Below are positions 1 through 13,161 of a stretch of 64,000 nucleotides of DNA, piece by piece (the stretch's first letter is position 1; the number at the start of each line of letters is the position of its first letter). The notes beneath the pieces were generated by a model that was given only the letters and a program-made list of their open reading frames with translations, searched no databases and was not told where the DNA came from. The translations under genes and the position numbers were made by a program. Source of the DNA: Daphnia pulex (lineage: Eukaryota > Arthropoda > Branchiopoda > Diplostraca > Daphniidae); NCBI RefSeq assembly GCF_021134715.1, contig NC_060025.1, positions 8,990,001 through 9,054,000 of the forward strand, written 5' to 3'.

Positions 1-2178
1 CAGAGAAAGAAGAGATACGAGGCCGAATGACAAATGAATTTGACGAAAGGTTTCTTGATGAATTTCCCCTTTTCCGTCGTTGGCGCAATCATGTAGAGCA
101 TCGAGTAAATGGGGAATTTGGCCGCGATTTTCATCGTCTCGACGATCTGGCCGATGGCCGAGCGGCGACGGAATCCCGGCAAACCTTGGTACCAAATAGC
201 TCCCAGCAATTGTTGCACGTTTGCGTGAGCCACAAACTTTAGAACGGGTTAGGTTAGGTTTGGGGTTTTGAAAATGATTTGTTAGACGATTATAATTAGC
301 CTGATAATACGCACATCTTTTTGGGTGTACTTGATGGCCAATTCGAGTCGGTCAAGAGTCTGGCGGTCGCCGGGCTCCCAAACTTCTTCAGAGTCGTGAG
401 AATAGTTGAGTAGCGTCTCCAATTCGTAGGAACTTCGGACATGGTCTAGCAAAGACGTCGCAAACTTTTGGCATTGTTCTTCCAGTTGCTGCCCTCGTCA
501 AATCATGGAAATATTTATTAATCTGCTTCTAATTTAACTCTGGTCAATTATAATTAGGTCCGTACCTTGTAGTCGACGGTGAATTCGGATTCGATGATGG
601 ACATGCGGTTCAATTCGTTGCTCAACTCGAAAGCCGTCAAGACGGGATCCTTGCTGGACAGGGCGATAAGAGATGGCGAAGCTAGTGCGCGGTAGGCATT
701 GATCCTAGAGCGGGAATGACGCAGAGAATCGGCCTTGCTGGAAGCAATGCACTCATCGCAGCCGCACCTGTTCAATCACAATCGATTCATTAATTATTAT
801 TGATCCTGATGGGTTTTTTCTTGTAATTACCGGACGTCATGGGGCATAGGTAAGGCAGCGCCACGATCCAGCAGGAGTTTCAGGATCTCGTAGTTGTTCC
901 GGTGAGCCGCCAGAATGAGTGGAGTGATGTCGGGCGTAAAAGTGGCATTTTCGCTGTCCAGCGTTTCCCAGCTCTAGAAGAAGAAAAACAGTAAAAGAGA
1001 AATCCTTTTTGCTCTTTCAGCGATTATAGAAATGTCTAGACGTACGTAAGGAGTGCCATCCTTGTGGTTTTTTTCTTCCCATTCAAGAAGTAACTCGACG
1101 GCCTCGACGTAATCCTCGCTGATGGCGTGCAGGAGCCCGTCAGACACTTTAATGCCACCTTCGAGCAGGACTTCAAGCAGCTCGTAGCTCTCGTTTTCGA
1201 TGGCGATAACGAGCGACGTACGACCCAGCGGATCCGTGCAGTTCAGGTTCAAATCGTTTGGGCGATCCTTGTAGTCTTCTATCAAGCTGTAGAATTTTGT
1301 CAAATTATTTGTTCCAATTTTAAAGGGCTCCTCTAACCAAAATTCGGTGCTATGCAGATGTAGGATTCACTTAATCCCTTAAGATATAGGATATATGACC
1401 TTCGCCATGTCTTGAACAAATAGGACAATGCGCTTTCAGTGTCACGTTCTGCAGATGCAATACCTTTTCTCCTTTTTTTTGTGTTAAGGTCAATAGCGAC
1501 AAGAGCAAATAACAAACTGGACGTCAGGGGGTTTTGACTGTTTCTTATACTGATATTCTAGGAATGGCTGTTTTTCATCCGCTCAAAAGTTGACGGAGAA
1601 AAAGGAGTTGGTGCATGAAGGAGATTTTCCAAAAGGAGAGAAAAAAAAATAGGGAACTCTATTGAAAGAAATCTGTTTCCTGCTGGATCTGATGATTCGA
1701 TTTTCCGCGTGCCTTTGCACGCGGGAAAAAAAGGAAGAAAAAAGTTGGGTTTCTTTTCTTTTTTGGGTCCCTGCAGTAGTATTTATGTAGACACTAGGAA
1801 AAGCGCTCCTTGTTGAGTCTTACTCGGAAGTCCTCGAGCTTAAATATGTGGGAGGGGAGAAGGGTGGACAAGTTTTCTCCTTGGGAGAGGGGCTTTAGCT
1901 GTGAATAAGGATATGGAACTGGCAAATCGGTCGGGCGTGTGACTGACTAAACATTGAGTTGAAATCGGATTCTTGTTGGTTCGCAGCTAGCACTTGAGTT
2001 TGAGGTCGGAATTGGCCATTTTTGCAAGGAAATGGAATTTTGGGACCAACCTGCGGACTCCGTTGAAATCACCGCGCTCGACCAGCAGCAAATATCGTTT
2101 CTCTTCGTTTTTCAGGATCGACTCGACGGGCGGGCCCATCACAAACTGCGGATCTTCTTTGATACTTATCTGTCGCAT
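1..2178 (-). CDS. TRPC-family cation channel, N-terminal part (gene runs off left edge)
   Basis: Subunit of a TRPC-type (TRP/TRPL/TRP-gamma) cation channel of the plasma membrane. Six coding exons are visible on the minus strand: 2178-2051, 1286-1046, 973-831, 767-566, 488-315 and 236-1, with canonical GT-AG borders and matching phases. Together they give about 374 residues. Ankyrin repeats come first ([20 protein letters not shown], then [16 protein letters not shown] and [20 protein letters not shown]), followed by the TRP_2 region with the signature [20 protein letters not shown] and [11 protein letters not shown], then the pre-membrane segment [15 protein letters not shown]. The membrane domain and pore lie beyond base 1. 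The ATG at 2178 was chosen because no ATG in frame lies further upstream. A donor-like GTAAGT on the minus strand near 2370 suggests a non-coding 5' exon. Which TRPC paralogue this is cannot be settled without the pore and C terminus. Confidence 0.9.
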
Positions 2179-2184
2179 GGTCAC

Positions 2185-5100
2185 AAGGTCAGTTTCGTCA
2201 TTTTTAAAAATTAAAGTTATGTCATTTTAATACCAGGCTCTGCTGCGAGTCTCGGGAGATGAGACCCTCCCGAGAATCCGATTTCTTTTTTCCTTCCATT
2301 CTTTTCGCTGCACCGGAATAGATTCAACTTTCTAAATTATTAAAACATTCACAGGTAATAAAAGGCGATACTTACACATGATGATGGCCTACCATCCAGG
2401 ATCGGACGGACTCGTTGGATTGTCCGAGCGGCCAGCTGGCGTGCCGGGCTACTGAAGGCTCTGCAAAACTCGTCCACATACTTCCTCGTTTTTCGGTGGA
2501 ATCATTCGGCTATTTTCGACTAACTAATCTTGTTAGGCGTCAGCTCTATCTACACACACACACAACATACTCTCCTGTGTGTTAGTTTTAGAATTTTGCC
2601 ATTCTTCTTTGTCCCGATGTTTCACTTAAAAGGATTACTCTATGGTGGTGGCTTCTATCAGAACACGTATAGATATTCCCCGGCTGCCCTTCAAAAACAG
2701 TGGCCCCTCTCAATCTGCTGTCCGGCTATATTTTGGTCCTTCCTATATGTACATCGTTTGATTTATCACGATCGAAATTATTGATGTATTCGTCCATTTT
2801 GGTATTTTTTTCCCGGGGAAATCTGGAAAAGGGGGGCACAGTTATGCGCTTATAAAATGCTGCTGCTTTGTTTTGTTATTATTATTTTGTTTTTCTTTTA
2901 TATGTACTTCCTTCTTCTCATGTCGTTCGTGATCGATTTTATATCAGTTACACCCGGTGGGGTATATGTATATAGTATAGGAGATGGCTCCTCCATGTCA
3001 AGGCTTATTCTTTTTGAGTAGATTCATCCACGACATGGTTATACGGCTGAGAATGATGAGAGGAATTTGTATGCGGTTTGGAAGGGTGGAGTAACTCGAG
3101 TATCTGCATGGACACATCACAGAGAAACCTACATGTATACAGGCGGACTGTGGGCCGGCCTATCAATTCACGTTCGCCAACCGTGACGGAACGTGAAGCT
3201 ACATATAGTCTGGAGTAGTAATAATAGTCTGCATCGCCGCTGATCACGTCTATAGCCTATACATATGAACTATTTTGCCGCTCTCTTTTGTGGCTGCTGC
3301 TTCCGCACAACAAAAAGAAGGGACCTAATATCGATCCATCGCCCGGCTCGCCTTTCTATTTTCAGGATATCCACTCACTTGCTGTACAGTTACATCCTCT
3401 ACATACATGCGTCCATGTAAATTTCTCTTGTCGCTGATATTTGTGATAAATTTACCGAAACATTCAGAACGTTTCACGCACGGATCGTCCAGTTTCTCCC
3501 AAGGCCGGAAGGGAGACAGTTTACACTGACAATTTAATATTTAAATGTATTTAAATGTGTGGAAGGAGTCGAATAAACATAATGAACATGACCTACATTA
3601 TTTTGTATTTCTTGGCTCGATGCGATGGCCTTTTTTATTCTTTTCTGGATGACATCGATGCGCTTTTGGCCAGTTACATGAAGAACCATACTGACATATT
3701 TTGCTTTTTTTTCCTATTGCTGCTACTTAATTATGTCGGAAATTTGACTTTAAATAAATGAACAATGTCCGCATGACAATAGTGCAACAATGGGTGTTAT
3801 GGGAATTTCGAAATTCATCAAATGCACATTAATAGTTTAAGTGTTCCAATTGTTACCTAGCCATTGAAAATACTTTCCCTGTATATTTTAAGTAGATTGT
3901 TTAAGATTTAATTAATTTGGACTATGACTATCATTCAATTATAACCCATCCTTTTAAGGAAGATCGGCAAGTGTATCAACCACCCGAGATTGATTATCTA
4001 GCCAGTTCATTCAACCTCAGCCTCAACTGTTGGTAGGACTTCCGTCTTTCGGGGGTGTAAAATTGATGATATTCATGCATGTTGAAATAAAACAATCTGT
4101 TGCCTACTTATATATTAATACCGTCAAAATTGTATTGACTTGTCAACTAGCGTGTCTAATGCGTTTATCTATGTGCAATACGGAACTATGAAAACTTTAT
4201 TGCACAAATGGATGGATTAATCCGTTGTAGACATTGTTCATTTTTCTATTTATACATGTCTAGTACATGTTACTAGCAGCAACAGGAAAAATCCAAATTA
4301 TGTCAGCTTCAAATCTGAACCAAAAAGCCCTCGGTATCCTTGACAAAGCCAATAACATACTAGCATATGACAACTGGCACATAATTTGCATTTTTTCCTT
4401 TTACTGCTATTAACTTATAGCATAGATGACGTTAGATAAATGAACAATGTCCGCTTACCATCAGTACATCAATTAGTGTTATTGTTTTTTTCATATTCCC
4501 AGGTGAACATTGATAATCGCCGTGTGCACACTCGTTAACTAGCTAATGCAATATGCTTACCAGATTGCTGTAAACACAGAAATTTTATATTCAATACAAC
4601 GTAACGGCTACTGTCTTGCACATTTCCGGGGAGATATATGTTCACCAGCTTCTTCACCGTAATCGTATGAATCTAATCTATGATATCGGTCGCGATGGTC
4701 GACTTTCGCCCGCTATATCATAGAATTTGATATACATCATGCTGACAGTAGTCCATGAATAGTAAAGAAAAAATTCATGTTGTCTTAAATAATATTTCAA
4801 AGAACTGTGCAGTGGCTTGATAACTAGATTGCGCACTGTTGGTATTGCATGCACCTTCGAAATTACAAAAATTGAATTGCACCAATTGGAGTATTAATTC
4901 GTTGAATAGACTGTTCATTTTCCTATTTATACATCTCTGGGACATGTTAATAGCAGCAACAGGAAAAATGCAAATTATGTCAAATTTCGCATTTTGCGTT
5001 CTTTTGTTGGTATGACTAGCTACCGGGTACGCATGTTTCGTTTGAGGAAGGTCACGCACGAGCACTTAACGTCGAATGTCCTTGCCCATGCATCTATATT

Positions 5101-5354
5101 GAAACTTTTAAAAAATTGCCCTTTAACGAATTGTTTTGAAAAAACGAATCATCGATTCTCGATAGAACAAATTTGAAAGAAATGAGCAGAATTTTGGTCA
5201 TCTGACATCAACGCCGTGTGTTCTTTTTTTTTTTCTCAATATGTTCGTCTGCTTTGTTGTGGTGTACGGTTGTAACCTGCACACGTTTCACGTGGTTCGC
5301 ATTTTTCAAATTAACGCAGTGCTCGACATTCTCGACATTCCCGGTGTGAATTCA
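2185..5354. other. intergenic, no gene seen
   Basis: No open frame here has convincing coding character. The left part probably holds the promoter and a 5' exon of the TRPC gene (minus-strand donor GTAAGT near 2370, and a 9 bp-stem hairpin at about 2252-2277). The part from 3.7 to 5.0 kb contains four copies of a degenerate repeat, listed separately. A short AC-rich microsatellite lies near 2550. Confidence 0.5.
3690..4985. repeat. four-copy ~110 bp dispersed repeat, two in each orientation
   Basis: Copies at about 4195-4310 and 4865-4985 share a run built around CATTTTTCTATTTATACAT and AGCAGCAACAGGAAAAA, ending AAATTATGTCA. Copies at about 3690-3800 and 4375-4470 carry the reverse complement, with TGAACAATGTCCGC as the best preserved segment. 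Copies differ at roughly one base in five by eye. The arrangement looks like an old MITE-type or inverted duplication family. No target duplication could be fixed. Confidence 0.6.
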
Positions 5355-7152
5355 ATGGCAACCAGTAATAAAACTGAAGTGACGTGCGCCTATTTCTTGC
5401 AGACCAAGAAAAGATATTGCCGCATGTCAGTTAAGACCGGGCGCAAGTTCTGCGGTGAACATGCCTCTTTGGAAGCTTCCAATCAAGCCTGCCCTACATC
5501 AGCTGCTAAATATGCACGAACGCCCTGTCCCTACGACCCCAATCAGTAATAACAAACATGATTATTTAAATTTTGTTTTCTTTTATGGATAAATGGTCTG
5601 TTGTACATTAATGGACACATTTACAAGTAATTGGTGGAATTCTTGAATCTGTTAGTTACGTCTTGACTGAACAATAATGTGTCACATTTTCAGTTCATGT
5701 TTTGTATCACAACTGGCAAAGCACATGGAGAAGTGCAATTCAAAACCCCAACCTCTGCCAGAATACATCAAGGAAAATGTAAATGTGATTGACAGCAATG
5801 ACGAAGAGATCAAAGTCAACCTTGGCACCCTCACTGATGACGAACTGCTGGCCATCATCTCCAGGGTTTCCAAGATCCACTCAGGTGGGTGTGGAACGGT
5901 CACTTGTTGAGAGTTTCAACTTTTCTTTTTACCTTCCCCAGCTCAACGAAAACCCATCCCTAACAGCATCTTCATTCATGTCCCCATAGATTTTGTTGGA
6001 GAGCTGCCAATTTCCGTTGGACGTCACCCAGTTCTAGAGTCGACACTCGCTTCGCTGACGGAGAGCCGTGGGAGCTGGCGTCACGTCTTTCAATCCTCTT
6101 CCATTTTACACAATATGGCTCGAGTTGGTGTTTTGACGTCTGGAAAATCACGTAGCACTTACGTCGAATTCGGTTCAGGCAGAGGTATATACAGCTTTAA
6201 TTTCAATATCTTTTCTTTCCCGAAACAGTATTTACAAACAGGGCACGAACACGACACGATTTAGTTTGTAATTTAGTTTTTTTTTTGTACGTTTAGGGCA
6301 ATTGAGTTACGCGGTCGGCCAGGCCGTCGACCTCGATACCGATGCATTGCTGATGATCGACAAATCTTCGCCGAGGCACAAGCACGATAACCGCTACAAA
6401 GTGGACGGTGAGAGTCACGCGTCCATTCATCGAGTTCGAGCGGACATTGCTGACGTCGACTTGGGTCAAGTTCCGCTCGTCCGAAACGACACTCGACGCC
6501 TAGTCGGCATTGGTAAACACTTGTGCGGAGCAGCGACAGGTAAACACGCCAACTTTTTCTTCTTCAAATGACTGTATATTTTTTGTTGTAGAAATGATTC
6601 TTTCTTTTCAAACAGATTTAGCGTTGAATTGCCTCTATAGAGCTAATAACCCCGTCGGATTGGTCCAAGGTGTTTGCATCGCCCTATGCTGTCATCATCA
6701 ATGCACCTGGGGGCTTTACGTGGGTAAAGCCTTCTTCCAGGTAATCATGACTTTTCCTGTGCCAACTGATTGCCCATTTTTCCAGTCTAAATTATTATTT
6801 TTTTTTCTTTTAAATGTTGATTTAAAAAAACTAGGAATTGGGTCTGAGTCAGACGGATTTCGCCATCATGAGGGCCATGACCAGCTGGGCAGTATGCGGT
6901 TCACGTCGTGCTAAAGAACACAGCGATGCTGGTCAAGAGGCTGGCGAAGTCACTAGCGCCTTGCCCGGTAGATATGCGGCCATGGGCCTGGATATTGAAC
7001 GGCGGGAAAAAATCGGCCGCCAGTGTAAACAAATCATCGACCGTGGCCGAGTGGCATTTCTGTCTACGTGGCCACTTGAGGCCAAGCTTTTGTACTACGT
7101 AGAACCGGACATTTCTCCTGAGAATGTTCTCCTCCTTGCGCATATTTCTTAA
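5355..7152 (+). CDS. TRMT13: tRNA 2'-O-methyltransferase TRM13
   Basis: Homologue of Trm13/TRMT13 (CCDC76), which uses S-adenosylmethionine to 2'-O-methylate position 4 of certain tRNAs. Six exons: 5355-5545, 5694-5884, 5942-6184, 6297-6539, 6616-6740 and 6835-7152, giving 436 aa with phases that agree at every junction. The N terminus has the CCCH-type zinc finger of this family (CAYFLQTKKRYC...FCGEH), followed by a CHHC finger (CPYDPNH, then AKHMEKC) whose histidine is completed across intron 1. The methyltransferase domain shows motif I as VEFGSGRGQLSYAV and the family signatures GIGKHLCGAATDLAL and GVCIALCCHHQC. The C terminus ends ENVLLLAHIS, close to the human pattern as recalled. The ATG at 5355 starts directly before the zinc finger; an in-frame ATG at 5241 would add a Cys/Val-rich leader and is less likely. 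AATAAA follows at 7187. It is tail to tail with the GPCR gene, 74 bp between stops. Confidence 0.95.
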
Positions 7153-7226
7153 ATCCTTATTCCTTACTTTTTTTTTACAGAGTGGAAATAAACATCTTTT
7201 TTAACATCGACAAAATCGGTGAAGCT

Positions 7227-10200
7227 TCAGAAACGCGATTGCTGATTCAGCGGAATAGCCGGGCCGGACAACGGATAGGTTTGACTGGTTCGCTGGAAGG
7301 AAGGATTGCGGCAGCATGTGCAGGTTTTGTTCAACATTTTAGCGAAAGCCCGGCGGAAATTGGCGTTGCAAAGCGGATAGAGGACCGGGTTGAGAGTGGA
7401 ATTGATGTAGCCCAGCCACAGAGTGATTTTGAAGAGTGTGTCACCGATGCAGTCCGGGCAGACGGCCACGACCAGGAACACTATGAAGTAAGGCAGCCAG
7501 CAGACCATGAAGGCGCAGACAATGACGCCCAGTTGCCTAGCAGCTTTTCTTTCTTTCTGCGAAATCAGCACCGATGGAGCGGCGGAAGAGGCAGTCGTTG
7601 ATCCAGCAGCTGCTGCCGGATTATTGGCGAACAACTTTGTCGATGGCCGGCGAAGTTGCTGCTGCTGTTGTCTGCAGAGGCTAACTTTTTCGCTCACCAA
7701 TCGATGGTTGTTTGATTGACTATCGACGACGTCGTCGACGTATTCAACTTTGACTTGGACATTGATGTAATGAGTTGTGCTTTGCCGGGCTCCGTCCACT
7801 CCGCCGTCGCTTCCGTGCAGTTCCATCAGCGTTAGACTCTCGTAAAAATCCAATATCGAACGATCTGCCCGGATCCTTCTCGAGTGAGTCGACCCAGCTG
7901 GTTGCAACGCTCCCGGCCCACTTTTCTGACTGCTGCTGCTGTACCAATTGAACTTGCCGCTTACGTGATTCCAGCTCCGGGCTATGGTGGATATTCCACG
8001 CTCCAGCCGTTTCATATTGGGTTGATCCTCCAGTCCTTCGTCGTCCGTTTCCAGGGCCTGGAGGCTAGTTGAATCACCGTGGTCCGAGACGATGGCCGGC
8101 GCTTGATTGTGACTCTGTCGTCTTCTGGCCGTCGAAACCATCACTTCACCCAAATCGTTGCGGCTCCTCTGGCGGATCGTCCGGAATATTCGCCCGTAAA
8201 TGTAGAGCATCGATAGCGTTGGCACGTAAAAATTAGCCACCGCAGCAGTGACCTGTTGAATTATAAATACCGGATAGAAAAGAGAAAAATCGATGAAATA
8301 CTTTAGTGAATTAATTTAGCCTAGACACTTTGGGCTTGCAAAACAAGATGGATCGGAATGTTTTCATCTGGACGAGCAAAAAAATCCATTACGACCGGAA
8401 CACACAGTGGTGGCGGAGAAGAATTTATCCATCTCTTTTTATTCGTTGTTGACGTCAGTCCGTCGTGGCTTTCTCGGTACTTTCTCTCTGGCGTGTGTTG
8501 AAACTCGTTTATTAGGTGATTTTCAGAAGCTGTTTTTGCGATCAACAGAGAGAGTGTACATGTGATCCATTACGAGCCTCGTCGCTTGGCTGAACTCCGT
8601 GTGTGCTGCTGTTTGGACAGTTATCTCTACCTTGGACTGTACACGCGTCACGAGTCATGAAAGCTTAGATCCGTCGAAGGTGTGTGTATAGCTAGCTGCA
8701 AGAGAGACTCGGGGGAGTGTAGGGAAAAAACTGCCTGATGGGCATAAAAAAAAAGGGGAGGGGGAATATTACATCCTAAAGATATGAGGCGGAAGTAAAA
8801 AGAAAATGAAAGTGCTTCTGAGAGCGAACTCGTGTTCTTCTTCTTCCTTTGCACCGATTTCTTTTTTTTGGGTAACGCTCCCGCGGCCAAGTTTGCCGGA
8901 CGCTGAGCATGCGTCTTTCAGTTGCGAAAGAATGTTATGCAGTTTCCTTTTTATTTTTTAAATCCCTAAAAAAAAACAGTGAGAAAAATGGAGGTTTGCA
9001 AATTGATAACATTGTAAGGCACCTACATTCTCATGGCAACAATGGCAGATTTAAATTTTAAATTAGTTTGTATACGTACAAAGTGTCGCAGTTTTTTTTT
9101 CTTGTTCCTTATTTTTCTTTAGAAAATAATAATTAACTCGTAACAAGTTGGAGATAAAAAAATTAAGAAAAAGTTTCTGAAAATGCAACGCTGTTAATGA
9201 AAACGTCATGAGCACATTTCGTCGAACCCGCGAGAACTGCGAGACGAATGTTTAAATGTGCCATTTCCGTCTGTTTTCAAATGATTTTATGATTTGAAAT
9301 GATTGGCTTTTTCTTCAACTGCATTCAAGTTGAATGCAGGATGAGTTTTTTCCCTTGAAATCGGCGTGTGTGCTGGTCAAATAGACAACAGTTCTGCTGT
9401 TGAGAGGTAATAACATATTTATGGATTCTTCTGGGCATTCAGGGTCTCTTTATGGAAGGAACTAAAGACAAATTTTGAGTTTTATTCTGTTGAATAATAG
9501 AGAGACATTGTGTGGCTGAATAACTTGAAGTTCTTTTTTTTTGTCGTGTTGCAGGAAAAAAGTTTGGGCTCAGTATGACCTTGGGCCAGTGCCAGCATCA
9601 ATAATAACCAGCTTTTCTCGGCAGATGCTGCAATATTTCCCTGAATATTAATGAAGCCTCAACCAAGCAAAGAAGCCCTTTTCTCCCCGGCCCTGCAGAG
9701 AAATTTTTTCGATTCCTTTTTGGAAAACGTCAATTCAACTAGAAAAGCAAGTGGCCTGCACACCCCAGCACACGAGGTAGGCAATTCAATTCATTGGTCA
9801 TACTTTTATTGCCACTAGAGATATCTGGGGGAGCAATAATGCTCGAGAGGCCATGATGGTCATGAAAAGGGAATTGGAAGGACATTTAAGCGAGATGTGA
9901 CATCTAGAGTCTGTACTGTGTGTGATATATTGCTGGCTGTGTATGAAGTGCCGTGTGCAAGTCTCATCCATTTCCATGGTCAAAGTGTGTTTTGATTGAG
10001 CGATAGCGTCGAGCAACAGCTGCTGAAGTGAAATGTGTGGGCCAATCTTCTCGACCGAGTTGAGTGTATACATTTCACACACGGCTCAGAGCGTACGGAT
10101 ATCAGCCAGGGTGGGTCAATTGGAAACCGATGGGTTTTCCCGTGGTGTTTAACCAACCGAATAGAGGCACCCTCCGTTAAAAACGGCTAAACACCAATTT

Positions 10201-13064
10201 AATCGAGTGTCGCCGTCGTTATTTAACGTGTGTAGCTCGTCGCCCACCAACGACCGGAGGCATCCAACCCTTTATAACTCATCGATTGAATGCACTTGAC
10301 GCCTCCGCCGGTCCAGCCAGGCCTCTGTGCTGTGCTGTGTGTGTTTTTTTGTTCCCATCCGCCTTAACCCTAGACAATCCATCGTCCCGATATTGACAGA
10401 ACGTGATTCACAGATGGGCGTCTCTAGCTCTCCCCCCCCTTTATATTCGTTTTCACGTTCTCTCTTGATGCAGTTGTCAAAAGCAGAGAGAGTCGTCCAG
10501 AAAGTTTGCCCAGGGATTTTGCTATACTGTCATCATCTGCTGCTGGGGCTCTTTGGCGTTTCTCGCGTGAAATTAACGAGGCCCTGCGCCATCCAGCTTT
10601 TCAAAAGTCTATGAGTAACAATTTTGAGGGCTGACGCGAAAGGAAAATTTGATGGCGGCAATTACGAACGTTCGTTTTTCCTTTTTTTTTTGAAAAGGGG
10701 AAAGTAAAATATAACAAACTCACTTTGAAGGTGATGTTATCGGCGAATTCCGTGTCGCAAGAGTCTGGCGACGAATTGAGCTTGATGCCGTCCGTCATGC
10801 TGGACCATCCTGTGACGGGCAGGATCCATAGGAGGCTGAGGGTCCAAGCGGCTGCTATCATGAGGAAGGCCCTTTTCTTTGTTCGCCTCCTGAGGTATTT
10901 GAGCGGCGACGTAATTGACCAGTAACGATCCAGACTGAGCACGAACAGGTTAAAGATGGACGCCGTGCTGGCGCAATAGTCGATTGACAGCCAGGCGTCG
11001 CACATCCAAACGCCAAAGTACCACCGATCTGTAAATGTCAAATGGCTTTGAATTTTTCAAACTAAATTTTCTCTAAGTGTAAACTGATTTTTTCTTTTTT
11101 TTCCCGGAACGTAAATACAACAGTCAAGTGAAGAATTTCGATCGTTTCTATTAGCCAACTTTGAACGCCCGCGCGCTAGGACGTCGCTAGGCCCGGGGGG
11201 GACTAGGATAAAGCGGGAAATTTAATCAACTGACAAATAGGCTACTGCTGTTTATATCCCTTTTTCTTGGAAAAAGAAGGAGATGGCTTTCTCCTTTTGT
11301 ATTGACAGCAAATGAATGGGCATGCTCCGTATATAATCTCTTGGATATAAAGAAGTAGTTTAAGTATGGATTGCCTCCAGGGTTTCTTTTGGCCCCGTCC
11401 ATGATGATTGGGCACGAGAGTGGCACGTATCAAATGCTGGAAGAACCGAAATCTCCGTGGGAGAGAAAGGTCTTAACGTTTATGAGATTATCGGGCCCCA
11501 TTCTAATTCCTTTTCTGATGAAGACATTTTTTTTCCCCATTAAATGACGTAAATGGAACAACGACCTTGAAGAGCTAAAAATAATTACCTGTTAAGACGT
11601 AGATGGCACTGATGGGCATGACGAAAACTCCGACGACTAGATCGGCGACGGCCAGGCTCATGATGAATAAATTGGAAACCTATTTTTTTCGTATTGTTGG
11701 GTTTTGAAAATTAATCATTTCTCTCGGGTCGATGAAACAGGCAATTTGGAAAATGGGGGGGCCGAAAAAAAAGGAGGGAAATTTGAATCATTTCAGAGCG
11801 GAAACAAATCTATAGGAAGCCATCTTATTCCTTCCGTTCTCTCTTGGTATATTGAATGACATCACTTTTGTCTGCTTCCTTCTTTTCATTTTCTTTTATG
11901 GTTTTCGTCGTTTCAGATTTGAATTATTGGACGTGACATTGTTTGCATTTTGAACTTTTCGAGTCCGGGTCGGATTTATTGATCCTTTTTTTATATTTGC
12001 AGTCCAGAATTTGATTCGTTTTGATATTTTTTGGTAACAGCGCGGGATCTTTTTTTTTTAAATTAAACAAGCGGCGCCTTTGGCATTTTGTAATTAGAGC
12101 GACACAAAGTCAAACGGGGAGGGGCCCAATCACGTTCGGCCGTGAAGTTCAATTGTTACGCGAGGATTACACGCACAGATGATGTCATCCGGAAGCGAAT
12201 TTTGGGAGGGAGGAGGGAGGCGCTTAATTAATCATTAGAGAAACCTAAGGCGAAATTTGAATGAAGACCAAAAACAATTTAATTTTTTACTTTTCGGAGC
12301 CGCTTCTCTGTGCGGATGGCGTGGATAACCATTCCATTTCCGACGCATGTCACCATGGCCAGCATGTAGAGGCCGATGCCCATAGCCACACGCGCCGCCA
12401 GCTGAATGTCTCCGCCGTCGCTAATGCCGTCGGTAGCATTATTCAAATCTCCGACGCCGACGCTGAGATTTTTGCCAGCATCTTCGCCGCTTCCGCCGTG
12501 ACTACCTAAATGACGTAAATAAATATCGATGGAAGATGCACTCACATCTGACATTTATAAAGCCTCCCCCAGCTTTTCTCTTTTTGTGTTGGGTCTATAA
12601 TATCCTCTAGCCATTTTGGAAATGTCAAATATTGTTTGTTGCATAAATCTACGGTCACTGAACTTGATATTTTTGTCGATATGATTGGATCTTTAAAACG
12701 TTGGGGGGGACGATTATTTGCTGCCAATTCCGGCGGAATAAAAGGGTAGAGAATCGATTTCGTCGTGCATCAAATGACCACCGTCTTTTTGAAGAAGAAA
12801 ACTCTCCTTTTTTTACGTTGAAATATTGATTCCATTTTCATTAGTCGGGGCGGAAGTCAACCCATTCTATTCGGAGAATCGCGAATAGGATGAATTTTTC
12901 AATCTTTATGAGATAGGTAAACGATATTAATTTTTTTGGGGAAATGTTTCTAGGGTGTAGTACATGAAGTGGAATCGGTTGGTGCTGTTTTTTAATCAAT
13001 TTCTGTCGGTTTATTTACCTGCTGGAAGAAGAAGCAGCGATTCGTTGATCCACGACGACTTCAT
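7227..13064 (-). CDS. biogenic-amine GPCR, histamine H1-like
   Basis: Rhodopsin-class receptor, most like vertebrate histamine H1 among the aminergic receptors I can recall. Coding exons 13064-13019, 12505-12291, 11679-11589, 11028-10724 and 8252-7227 give 560 aa in frame. The N terminus has sequons NES, NLS and NAT. TM1 contains GNGMVIHAI; TM2 LAVADLVVG; TM3 has Cys127, the amine-binding Asp134 in WLSIDYCASTAS, and DRY at 151-153; TM4 is WTLSLLWILPVTGW; TM5 NFYVPTLSMLYIYGRI; TM6 FMVCWLPYF; TM7 WLGYINSTLNPVLYPLC with NPxxY. The third intracellular loop is about 190 residues. LGYINST, CWLPYF and NFYxPTL match H1 more than muscarinic or octopamine receptors. The start is uncertain: the first exon stays open to an acceptor near 13162, so a longer leader or 5' UTR exon is possible. 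Introns reach 2.5 kb, unlike the neighbours. The ligand is not established. Confidence 0.85.
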
Positions 13065-13161
13065 GGGACGGAAAGAGTCGATCGATTTGACGTTGGGCTG
13101 CGAGTAGAACAAACGAACGTTTCCTTCTTTACCTCCTGCTCCTGCTATTACTACTAATAAC

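Noticed and set aside
3005..3247. 80-codon minus-strand open frame upstream of the TRPC gene
   Set aside because: Composition is not protein-like and it has no linked exons.
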